The notes beneath the pieces are model-generated. The model was not told the DNA's origin, made no database searches, and was given only the letters and a program-made list of their open reading frames with translations. The position numbers were made by a program, and so were the translations under genes. This document shows positions 40,896 through 51,300 of a stretch of DNA of 64,000 bases, piece by piece; the first letter of the stretch is position 1; every line of letters starts with the position of its first letter. The DNA is from Amphiura filiformis (lineage: Eukaryota > Echinodermata > Ophiuroidea > Amphilepidida > Amphiuridae), in contig NC_092637.1 in NCBI RefSeq assembly GCF_039555335.1, positions 39,892,526 through 39,956,525 on the forward strand. The letters are read 5' to 3'.

Positions 40896-41394
40896 TGCAT
40901 ATTGTGAATTTCAATCTATCAAATTGCGTAGCTTCACTGTGAATTAGAGAGACTGACAACAGCAACCTAAGTCCTCAGCAAATAAGGACTGTAAGTTTGT
41001 GTAAACCGATAACATGCGGGTATAGCCGTATTTGTGTACAAATATATAGCCTTCTAGTTTCCACTCTAGTCACTCTTTCTCCGTCCCATTAGGAGCTCAG
41101 GGAGGGACAGCTCCTTTTGAGTGAAAATCGCTCTTCAGAAAGAGTGATTTAGTTCACTCTTTTTGAAGAGTGAAATAAATCACTCTCTCTTGTAAGAGTG
41201 AATTTCACTCTCGAAAGAGCTGGTTTTTCACTCTTTTACATTTAGAGAGAATGATCTTTGTTGTGATGAAGGTGATGTTCTATATAATATTATAAACGGA
41301 CCGCGTGTGTTAGTAGAGAGATTGCGAAATTTACGTGAAACGTGACACGGGAACGCCAACGTGTTATACTGAAAAAATAATACAACAACATTTT

Positions 41395-41592
41395 AAGCCA
41401 AAATTCGAAATGCTATAGTAAAATATCATTTGGCAAACATATTTAAGTGTCTATTGTGTTAGAACGTTTATCAGCAAGTTTTGAACAAAAGGTTTTTTGA
41501 ATGTTATTAAAACGTTTAATGCCCTTGACCCCCACATAACCTTTAACCCGACATTTAACGTTTTCTGTAATATATTTGTGTTTGCTGGGTAG
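41395..41592. repeat. AACGTTTT-rich dispersed element, copy 2
   Basis: Related to 18475-18615; includes ATTAAAACGTTTAATG and ends TTTGTGTTTGCTGGGTAG. Likely a MITE relic. Confidence 0.4.
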
Positions 41593-41846
41593 TAATCGAA
41601 CTAGGCATATTAGATTATCTATTTTCATTTTGCTTTAGAAAGTAAACAGGGTATTATTTATATGATAATGGAGTATGTTTCTTGTTATTCGAATAATATA
41701 CATCAAGACTTCCTAGGCATCCAACACCAAACTCTGTTTAGATTATTTAGACAGATAGCATACACGTGTGAACATAGGCCTATACTCATTTTCCAATCGC
41801 CCGCAAAACTCAAATATCGCTAATCTGGACTGAATGCTGAGAACAT

Positions 41847-42155
41847 TATACGCTGGCGAAGTTACGTAATAATCGGATTAACTACCATAGCAATAGGTGA
41901 AAACAATTTTTGAATATACCGCGCTGCACTGATACGTCCACGCGGTACCTCTGCATTGAACCATATCATGCCAATCACTTGCACCTGTAAGATTAATATC
42001 ATTGAAAAGACCAGTATTGTATTCAATCTATGATTGCAGACATACACGGGTGATGAGTTTAACCTAATTGTAGTGCAGCGCGATATGTTCAAAATTGTTT
42101 TCACCTATTGCTATGGTAGTTAATCCGATTAATTACGTAACTTCGCCAGCGTATA
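41847..42155. mobile_element. MITE with ~80-bp terminal inverted repeats
   Basis: TATACGCTGGCGAAGTTACG (from 41847) through GGATTAACTACCATAGCAAT and AGGTGAAAACAATTTT is inverted at the right end, up to CGCCAGCGTATA at 42155. The arms are nearly perfect, indicating recent movement. Confidence 0.8.
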
Positions 42156-43200
42156 GATACAGCCAGTCGCATTTGCATATCAATACCGAGGAAAGTAGTT
42201 CGATGAAAGAAGATAATCTTCTCTGGTTCGATGCACCCAAGGTGAATCAATGGGTGCTTCCTATTACCTTTAGATTATTTGTCTCAGCATAGCGCCATCA
42301 TGATTGCAATTGCGTTTACACGTAGTCTTGGTTCAGACTCTATGCGGCTATCACGAACATACTAGGAACGACGAGCGTTAGGACCGACACAAACTGGCTG
42401 TGTAGGAGGCTAGTTTGGATGTGAACGGGACTATGACGTTCTACCGCAAAATGCAGAAATCCGTAACCCGTATGGCGTTTGCAGTGAACGCCTCTCCGCA
42501 ATCTCTCTAGTGTGTGAGATGTGTATAAACGTGTGGTGTGTGTTACACTAACATGACTAATTGCATAATTTTACGGTATAAAACATAATCATTTTTCAAA
42601 TCTGATTAATCATTGAAGTATTTTAAAAACAATCTACATGTATGTTGTAGTTCTCAATACTTTGACAACATCTTATCCGAATTATCATACAGAGTTTATG
42701 AATATGTTTATATATGTTATTCTTGGCAATCTTTGTAGTTACTGTATTTTAATGTTGATTATTGCTTTTTGTTTTTTTCTTTGAAATTTAATTTCTCTTG
42801 AAAAGCCGAAATAAAAAAAAGGTTTTTACAGTAAAATCAGAAAGTAGTTACATGTCATTTACGTTCATGTGACCGCTTTAATGATAACGTATGTACGAAG
42901 TGATGTAACAACTATATACTTCAAACCAATGTTCCTATCAATTTTATTAAAAGTTCGTTCTTTTCAAATGGTTGAGAATTTTCGTCCGCAACAATCGTAA
43001 TAAAGAATAGTTTGTATTACCCTAGAATGACTCGTTACTTTGGTAACCCAGCCAAATAGGTTATTGCCCATTAAGCCCCGTTGTGTTGACATATAGTTCA
43101 CTGTCTTCTCCATTAACCCATACTGGTTGACCCTTGAACATTTATACGCTTGGAGTCATAAGAAGACATAATGAGGTCTACCCATTTTCATGGATGTGTT
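42156..43200. other. Intergenic sequence
   Basis: No exon or RNA recognised. The segment around 42480-42540 (CGCAATCTCTCTAGTGTGTG) resembles in reverse the one at 41303-41327, so a larger, older element may span 41.3-42.5 kb; this is weak. Confidence 0.35.
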
Positions 43201-43959
43201 CATTAGAGAATGAATTTGGAGAAAACCTTCTGATAATTACAAACACTCGCTGAGCAGCAAGACCTTCCCTCTAAGCTTTTAATCCGATAAGCTGGTTATC
43301 TATTTGTTTTCATGAATTAGAAGACATTCTTTGATGTATTACTGAGCTCAATCATCTGAAATTACTGGAGCGTGCGCCACCCAGGCTGGTGGCTCAGCAT
43401 AGTATTTTATTAACAGAAGGATTTCTCCAAATTCGTTTCCTCGGTTGACCGCTAGGGTGATAAACGAAGTAAACGCCAAAGAACTCGTTTCGTTTCCTCA
43501 CTATAAATAATCGGCAATACGTTCGCATCCGAATCGGCAAGATCGTCGGGGGACCTTTTCTCTTTGCACCCTATTTTCATACCTGAAAATATATAAAAGA
43601 TGAAGAGGTGAAAAAAATCATTGTTGTCTCTAACCCAGCCTCGTTGTATGTGACCCATCAACTTTTGTGTGAATTGTACCTGGATCTCTTCCTTACCAAT
43701 TGCACCAGTGTAACGATATCGATGACTCCTAATATAATTAGGAAACGAATACTATGCTGAGCCACCAGCCTGGGTGGCTCACGCTCCAGTAATTTCAGAT
43801 GATTGAGCTCAGTAATACATCAAAGAATGTCTTCCAATTCCAATTCATGAAAACAAATAGATAATCAGCTTATCGGATTAAAAGCTTAGAGGGAAGGTCT
43901 TGCTGCTCAGCGAGTGTTTGTAATTATCAGAAGGTTTTCTCCAAATTCATTCTCTAATG
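43201..43959. repeat. Long foldback: ~215-bp inverted arms around a 296-bp loop
   Basis: The left arm (43201-43443) and right arm (43740-43959) are near-perfect inverted copies, sharing CATTAGAGAATGAATTTGGA, CACTCGCTGAGCAGCAAGAC and CCACCCAGGCTGGTGGCTCA. The left arm has a 27-base insertion near its inner end. The loop carries a minus-strand exon candidate (43501-43582). Confidence 0.85.
43501..43582 (-). CDS. Candidate exon 2 of a small secreted Cys/Arg-rich peptide
   Basis: On the minus strand a textbook acceptor (T- and C-rich tract ending TATATTTTCAG) precedes this exon. Its first base completes a lysine codon left in phase 2 by the signal-peptide exon at 44397-44463. The frame then gives Y-E-N-R-V-Q-R-E-K-V-P-R-R-S and C-R-F-G-C-E-R-I-A-D-Y-L before TAG. 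Alternatively the exon ends two bases earlier inside the stop, at A|GTGAGG, and continues to an unseen exon. With exon 1 it gives a 52-residue precursor rich in Arg and Lys. Family not recognised. Confidence 0.4.
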
Positions 43960-44396
43960 TGAAGAAACCCGAACAATAGTAGCTAATTCATGACTGTACC
44001 ATAGTTCTAAACTATTATCGCTATGGTTAATCTTTCTACGATATATGATTCTCGAGTTATTTAAGTGAAAAAAGTCTAAGGTCAAATTTTAGGCTCCACA
44101 CAGATCAAAACTTAAATATACTACGATTTTAACCAACATTGTCTGAAAGTGTTATTCTTGTAAAAACAATTCAAAAAAAGAATAGTTTGTACTATCTTGG
44201 ATGTTTCGAAACATAGGTTATATCGCAACATAGCTCAAGGTTAATAGAATTTAATGGACATACTATTTCTTGCTTTCCCTTGACCAGTGAACAATAAGAT
44301 TTTGTTCTCCATATAGGAAAAACTAGTTTGATATTATTTCTGTCAAAACGCAGCACCATGTATATTAATTTTATAAGCTTTTTATACTTGCATCCA

Positions 44397-44463
44397 TTCA
44401 CTTGGACGACGACACTGGCTGCCACAAGCACACATATTATGAGGGAAATATAGACGAACTTCA
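44397..44463 (-). CDS. Candidate signal-peptide exon of a small secreted protein
   Basis: Minus strand. ATG at 44463 in the context GGAAGATGA starts M-K-F-V-Y-I-S-L-I-I-C-V-L-V-A-A-S and then V-V-V-Q-V-N-G-C, a strong secretory signal with likely cleavage after the small residues. The 5' part of the open frame before this methionine is probably untranslated. A donor (GCAA|GTATAA, about 44389-44394) follows in phase 2. If not spliced there, the frame stays open to 44192 and adds four more cysteines. The exon bounds given cover the signal segment. Not recognised as a known family. Confidence 0.4.
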
Positions 44464-44799
44464 TCTTCCTGTCAAGATTCAAATGAAAACGGCAGCTGTC
44501 ATTATGAAACGGTTTTTTACAACTATTATTATGCACGCGTGATACGAAGAAATTGTGACTGAGAGAGAAAGAACCGCCATCGCGGTTGATCCATCCTCCT
44601 CCTTCCGAACTATCCAGAAAAAGGATTTTATCTATAGTCTTCTTCCTCGTGGGTGAACTTAATGCTGCCAGAGTATCGATGTCTCTGAATATACTTTTTA
44701 TGCTACATCAAGAAGAATGAGAGAAGCGATACATATTTGCAAGAAGGGGACAAAAGCAACGAACCGCGATGACGGCTCCGGGGGGGGGACATCAAATGT

Positions 44800-45150
44800 T
44801 TTTGGTGGGTATGTTCCCCTGAATTTTGAGGTGGTGTGTCTTTGGGAGCTGACGGCGTACCGGTAAAATGGGGTCTTTTGGAGCTGCGAACCGGGCTGCG
44901 AACAAGTAAGATGAGGACTTTGGAGCTGCAAGCGGCCAAAATCAAGGGTCTTTCTTGGTTTTTTGGTTGAAAAGCGCCTGAATGAGGAATGAGCAATTTG
45001 GGGGTCTTTTAGAGCTGAAATTATCAAAATCACGGGTCTTTCGGGGCTCTATTTTGGTCAAATATAGGGGGTCTTTCGGATCTGTGAAATCCAAAAAGGA
45101 GGTTTTTCCGGGGGAGCATACCCGTATGGTCATTTTTGTTAAGTGCCCCC
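44800..45150. repeat. Degenerate ~65-bp repeats with GGGTCTTTCGGAGCTG core
   Basis: GGGTCTTTTGGAGCTGCGAA, GGGTCTTTCTTGG, GGGTCTTTTAGAGCTGAAAT and GGGTCTTTCGGGGCTC follow each other. Open frames on both strands here come from the repeat. Confidence 0.6.
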
Positions 45151-45387
45151 TCCGGGGACGGCTCTTTCTCTCTCAGGACACGTATTATTATACACTGCTA
45201 AAACAAACTTTGATCCCGAAGAGTGAGATTGCGTCCAAACACCTTGGGAAATGCAGTGGACCCGATCACATGTGATCAAGCCATCAGCCTGGATGGCGAA
45301 AGCTCAAGTCGTGTGAGTGAATATTTTTTGGATTTGTCAAACAAAAATTAAATTAATCTACAATCCTACCTGTTTACGGTTGTAGGC

Positions 45388-45520
45388 TACTACATGACTT
45401 TACAGATCTGTTTCGTGAAGGCCTTTAGGTCCTCATTCTTCAAAAGCATGCTTCTGAAGAGTGAGGGCCTAAAAGCTCCTAAATGCGTTTACGAAACACA
45501 TTTGTAAAGTCGTGTAGTAC
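45388..45520. repeat. Hairpin element
   Basis: CTACTACATGACTTTACAGA and GTTTCGTGAAGGCCTTTAGG pair with the reverse complement ending GTCGTGTAGTAC at 45520. A second, inner hairpin (CTTCAAAAGCATGCTTCTGAAG) forms the tip. Confidence 0.65.
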
Positions 45521-46192
45521 AAGCCCAAATTTATCATTTTTTAATATCCTCCTATTTTTAGATGGTTTCACCTCTATTTGAGAAGGTTTCTACGTTTGGG
45601 TCATTTCTACGTTTTTGGGTTGATCAGATATTTTAATGAGAAACAGCAGATGCTAAAAATGCAAGATGTGCTTAAAACAATTACTATTACCATCTGGGGG
45701 TGATACTTTGCTACCTGAGCTAATGGGTCATCTACCTCTGCAGCTCTGGAGGCACAACGGGTGTTTCAAATATTCATTTTCAAATGATTTCTAGAGATAT
45801 ACACCCGTATACATCATAGTTAATATGAAATGATTATTGGTGATTATTTATTTCTTTTGATTAATTTTCTAGATATAAATATCTTATAGAGCATTTAAAA
45901 AAAAAAAATTTTGACCAACTTTGAAATTTGAACCATTTTGGGTGAAGTTGGTCAATTTTTTTTAAATTAAAAAAATACATGGTTCCCAGATCTAGTTTTT
46001 GAAAATTAATAAAAAAATATTATTGTCTAAAAGGGGATAATAAATGGGGGTTTTAAGCCTTTTCTCCCAAACCGAGCGTTTAAAAAAATATTGACGTCAC
46101 TGTACAGATGGATTCGACAAATGTTTGCATATTTTAGAAAAAACAATACATGTAAATATTATATCACACACTTGATTACGTAACAGCATTGG
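45521..46192. other. AT-rich intergenic sequence
   Basis: Very AT-rich with long A and T runs (45898-45910, 45956-45967). No gene or element end recognised. Confidence 0.4.
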
Positions 46193-46196
46193 CATA

Positions 46197-46636
46197 CAGG
46201 GGCGTAGCAAGCGGGGGACAGGATGGACGGAGTCCATGGGCCCCGAGGGTTCAGGGGCCCCGAGGACAAAATCGAAAATTAAATGAGGGCTGATAATGGA
46301 GAGCAGGGCCCCAAAATTGCCCTATGCATCTTTTTTTTAACCCAATAACAGCATGTTTTTTGGCGCATTCAAATAGCAAAATTCATGTTGATCTGGGGCT
46401 AAAATAGTCTGAAATTTAATATTTTCGAATGCTTTGCAGACAAATGTCCTAGTTACATCGGAACAAAATATGTTAGTCCTCCTCTATAATATACACTATA
46501 TTATACGTAAACCAAAACTTGGCCACTGACTTGAGTTCGGGGCCTCCAAATTTTGGCCTGGCCCAATCCCGCCCTGGTTAAAAGGGCCCGTACTGCTCCT
46601 TGTCCATGGGCCCCTGATGCTCTTGCTACGCCCCTG
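46197..46636. mobile_element. GGGGCGTAGCAAG-ended element with CATA duplication
   Basis: CAGGGGCGTAGCAAG (46197-46211) and CTTGCTACGCCCCTG (46622-46636) form the termini, directly flanked by CATA at 46193-46196 and 46637-46640. Next to the ends are TCCATGGGCCCC words in both orientations. Confidence 0.8.
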
Positions 46637-46932
46637 CATAAAATCAATGGTGTGCATTCACTGGCTGAAAATGAGTCGTTCGTGTTAAGGGAAATAAGAA
46701 ATGAGGTATTGTTGTATAAATTTCACAGAATTATTAAATTTAAGTTTTCACAGCATTTTGTAATATTTTAAGCCCTGTAAATTTTACAATTTTCATGCAT
46801 TTCCTGCATGCTGTATCGGTCATCCCACCTACACATGCGCAGATTGTTGTTTAATTTGCACCAGTATCATCGATCTGAGTACCAGCTCTCACAAGTGACC
46901 AGTCATTATATTTTAATCTGTTTCATGTTTTA

Positions 46933-47490
46933 CAGTAATGTGGCTGTCATCACATAAACACTTTTGCAATTTACACAATAACGTACACTTACCGTAATCT
47001 GGGTGTCCTCACAAAAGCACTTTTGCAATTTACACAGCAACGTATACACTTACTGTAATAGGGGTGTCCTCACATAAACACTTTTGCAATTTACACAGCA
47101 ATGTAGGCCTACACTTACCGTAATCTGGGTGTCCTTCATAAACACTTTTGCAATTTACACAGCAACGTACACTTACTGTAATATGGGTGTCCTCACAAAA
47201 AAACCTTTTGCAATTTACATAGCAATGTACACTTACCGTAATATGGGTGTCCTTACATAAACACTTTTGCAATTTACATAGCAACGTATACACTTACTGT
47301 AATATGGGTGTCCTCACATAAACACTTTTGCAATTTACACAGCAAGGTACACTTACCGTAATCTGGGTGTCCTTGCATAAACACTTTTGCAATTTACACA
47401 GCAATGTACACTTACCGTAATCTGGGTGTCCTTGCATAAACACTTTTGCAATTTACACAGCAATGTACACTTACCGTAATCCGGGTGTTC
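46933..47490. repeat. ~60-bp minisatellite, about nine units
   Basis: Consensus ACTTACCGTAATCTGGGTGT, CCTCACATAAACACTTTTGC, AATTTACACAGCAA(C/T)GTAC. Units vary between 58 and 63 bases by small indels. The reverse-strand open frame is an artefact. Confidence 0.92.
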
Positions 47491-48047
47491 TGGAATACGG
47501 ACATTTCGACTGGTGCCTTCATCACAAAAAAGGAATCCCCGATAATGATGATAATGGCGCCACGATCACTAATACCTTTCGGGGCAAAAACAACATTTCT
47601 ATGCCTTATGGACATGGTGTCCTCACCCAAAAAAGTTTCCTGCTATTGAAACCTAACTTTGTATACATTTTATAGACCTAATGGTGAAAAACTAATGACG
47701 GGACACGCAGTGATATTTTGTCGGCGTCCGTTTCACTTTTTTCCGGAGATGAAAATAAGACGTAAACATAAATCTCTTACACAGATGTTCTGCATCGCTC
47801 CGTAACTGCATCACTCGTGTATTCAATAATTGCAGAATTAGTAACATCGATGGCCTTTACGATAATCCGCATATATGGAATCAGTATGCCCATATTAAGA
47901 CAAAATAATTGCAAAGGCCTGGCAAAGACCATCGGATGCACACGATCTATGAGGTTAATGAGCTACGTCATACCCCCCTGGAATAGTGCATTGTGGGATA
48001 GAGGGAAAAAGGTCTATACTGCACGGTGCATCGCGCTCGACGTGCAG
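47491..48047. other. Intergenic sequence
   Basis: Open frames here (for example 47817-48194) run into the neighbouring repeat and show no domain. No gene recognised. Confidence 0.4.
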
Positions 48048-48361
48048 TGGCGTACCGTGGCCACTCCTACCCCGGGGGCTGAAGGAAATTTTGCCGCCCC
48101 TTCCTCAACAGCCCGAAAAGGTTGGCCCAATTTTTTTTTTCGGTGGTTTGAAAAAGTGAAGAGAGAGAGAAAAAAAAGGGATCATAAGCGTTAGCGCTCT
48201 AAAGGCAACACATTTTGATGTATAGAACAATTTTTTCAAAATTTTTTACACTTTACAAATTTTTTCCGCCCTTCTTTATTTACTAATTCTTTTTGCCGCC
48301 CCTTCTTCTTCCGCCGCCCCTTAGTTTGCCACCCCTTCGTCTTCCGCCGCCCCTTCATTTT
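48048..48361 (-). repeat. GGGGCGGC-rich dispersed repeat, copy 2 (reverse)
   Basis: Begins GTGGCGTACCGTGGCCACTC and carries TTGCCGCCCCTTC words, the reverse of copies at 13768 and 58232. It directly abuts the start of the 505-bp array. Confidence 0.65.
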
Positions 48362-48365
48362 CGCT

Positions 48366-51300
48366 CGCAAACGGCTATCTTCTGATGATAGCATTGCGGG
48401 CCTAATAAAACAACAGAAAATATTTCACAAATTTAGAAAACGTCTGTTAGCAAAGTTTGTTTTGATGTTTTTTGTTTGTACGTTTGTTTGTTTATTTGTT
48501 TGTTTGTTAGTTTTTCCGCTATCTACTCAAGATAGTATTTATTTGTAAAATACAAAGAAATTGAGAAAGGTTGAATATATTTTGTTAGGCCTATCTACTG
48601 ATGATAGCATTTTTAAACCTAATGAAATAATACAAAAAGAAGGAAATCATAAGACTTAGCATGAGACGAGTCAGAAAGATCATTTGGTATATTTTTGTAT
48701 ATTTCATGTTTGTCTTATTATAGCCCACATTATTATAGCCCACATTAATGTATTGATTTATGAAACTCATACAAACATGAATTATAGTATAAATATATCT
48801 GTATGACATTTTAAGTGTCTTTTTGTAACCAATGATTTTAAAAACCTAATGAAATAATACAAAAAAGAAGTTAATCATAAGACTTAGCATGAGACGAGTC
48901 AGAAAGATCATTTGGTATATTTTTTTCATATTTCATGTTTGTTTGTCTGTCTGTTTGTTTGTTTGTTTGGTTTTTTTTATCTATACTCAAGATACATACC
49001 ATTTACGGTGCAAGTTGCAAATCACCCGTTGCGACATCCGTCATCTTCTGTGCATCATTTACGATCTGCATCATTTTCTCGCAACGCGCTCGCAAACGGC
49101 TATCTTCTGAAGATAGCATTGCGGGCTTAATAAAACAACAGAAAATATTTAAATCACAAATTTAGAAAACGTCTATTAGCAAAGTTTGTTTTGATGTTTT
49201 TTGTTTGTTTGTTTGTTTGTTTATTTGTTTGCTTGTTAGTTTTTTCAGCTATCTACTCAAGATAGTATTTATTTGTAAAATACAAAGAAATTGAGAAAGG
49301 TTAAACATATTTTGTTAGGCCTATCTACTGATGATAGCTTTTTTAAACCTAATGAAATAATACAAAAAAGAAGGGAATCATAAGACTTAGCATGAGACGA
49401 GTCAGAAAGATCATTTGGTATATTTTTTTCATATTTCATGTTTGTCTGTCTGTCTGTTTGTTTGTTTGTTTGTTTGGGTTTTTTTATCTATACTCAAGAT
49501 ACATACCATTTACGGTGCAAGTTGCAAATCACCCGTTGCGACATCCGTCATCTTCTGTGCATCATTTACGATCTGCATCATTTTCTCAAACGCGCTTCGC
49601 AAACGGCTATCTTCTGAAGATAGCATTGCGGGCTTAATAAAACAACAGAAAATATTTAAATCACAAATTTAGAAAACGTCTGTTAGCAAAGTTTGTGTTG
49701 ATGTTTTTTGTTTGTTTGTTTGTTTGCTTATTTGTTTGCTTGTTAGTTTTTTCAGCTATCTACTCAAGATAGTATTTATTTGTAAAATACAAAGAAATTG
49801 AGAAAGGTTAAACATATTTTGTTAGGCCTATCTACTGATGATAGCATTTTTAAACCTAATGAAATAATACAGAAAAGAAGGAAATCATAAGACTTAGCAT
49901 GAGACGAGTCAGAAAGGTCATTTGGTATATTTTTGTATATTTCATGTTTGTCTGTCTGTCTGTTTGTTTGTTTGTTGTTGTTTTTTATCTACTCATTTAC
50001 GGTGCAATTTGCAAATCACCCGCTTCGACATCCTCCATCTTCCGTGCACACGCGCGAGCCCACTTACGACTTGCATCATTTACGATCTGCATCATTTTCG
50101 CGCAACGCGCTCGCAAACGGCTATCTTCTGAAGATAGCATTGCGGGCCTAAAAAAACAACAGAAAATATTTCACAAATTTAGAAAAAGTCTGTTAGCAAA
50201 GTTTGTTTTGATGTTTTTTGTTTGTATGTTTGTTTGTTTATTTGTTTGCTTGTTAGTTTTTGCGCTATCTACTCAAGATAGTATTTATTTGTAAAATACT
50301 AAGAAATTGAGAAAGGTTGAATATATTTTGTTAGGCCTATCTACTGATGATAGCATTTTTAAACCTAATGAAATAATACAAAAAGAAGGAAATCATAAGA
50401 CTTAGCATGAGACGAGTCAGAAAGATCATTTGGTATATTTTATGTTTGTTTGTCTGTTTGTTTGTTTGTTTGGTTGGTTTTTTTTATCTTCTCAAGATAC
50501 CATTTACGGTGCAATTTGCAAATCACCCGTTGCGACATCCATCATCTTCTGTGAACACGCGCGAGGCCACTTACGACTTGCACCATTTACGATCTGCATC
50601 ATTTACGATCTGCATCATTTTCTCGCAACGCATCGCAAACGGCTAGCTTCTGAAGATAGCATTGCGGGCCTAATAAAACAACAGAAAACATTTCACAAAT
50701 TTAGAAAACGTTTGTTAGCAAAGTTTATGTTGATGTTTTTTGTTTGCTTGTTAGTTTTTTCAGCTATCTACTCAAGAAATATTTATTTGTAAAACACAAA
50801 GAAATTGAGAAAGGCTAAATATATTTTGTAAGGCCTATCTACTGATGATAGCATTTTTAAACCTAATGAAATAATACAAAAAAGAAGGAAATCATAAGAC
50901 TTATCTACTCAAGATACCATTTACGGTGCAATTTGCAAATCACCCGTTGCGACATCCATCATCTTCTGTGAACACGCGCGAGGCCACTTACGACTTGCAC
51001 CATTTACGATCTGCATCATTTACGATCTGCATCATTTTCTCGCAACGCATCGCAAACGGCTATCTTCTGAAGATAGCATTGCGGGCCTAATAAAACAACA
51101 GAAAACATTTCACAAATTTAGACAACGTTTGTTAGCAAAGTTTATTTTGATGTTTTTTGTTTGTTTGTTAGTTTTTTCAGCTATCTACTCAAGATAGTAT
51201 TTATTTGTAAAATACAAAGAAATTGAGAAAGGCTAAATATATTTTGTAAGTCCTATCTACTGATGATAGCATTTTTAAACCTATTGAAATAATACAAAAA

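Larger units (their letters stand above)
38953..41248. mobile_element. 2.3-kb TIR element enclosing satellite DNA
   Basis: TCTCTAAATGTAAAAGAGTG (from 38953) is inverted at the right end (CACTCTTTTACATTTAGAGA, ending 41248). The sub-terminal parts on both sides are rich in CACTCT/AGAGTG words. An inner pair of TACCCGCATG/CATGCGGGTA ends (about 39128 and 41015) encloses the tandem repeats. It looks like a non-autonomous element that has captured or grown a satellite. Confidence 0.65.

Noticed and set aside
46933..47490. Regularly spaced repeats resembling a CRISPR array
   Set aside because: There are no unique spacers; the whole ~60-bp unit is repeated, the sequence is animal DNA and no cas genes are present. 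It is a minisatellite.
47817..48194. 125-codon open frame
   Set aside because: Its second half is the reverse copy of the GGGGCGGC repeat; the first half shows no similarity or exon borders.
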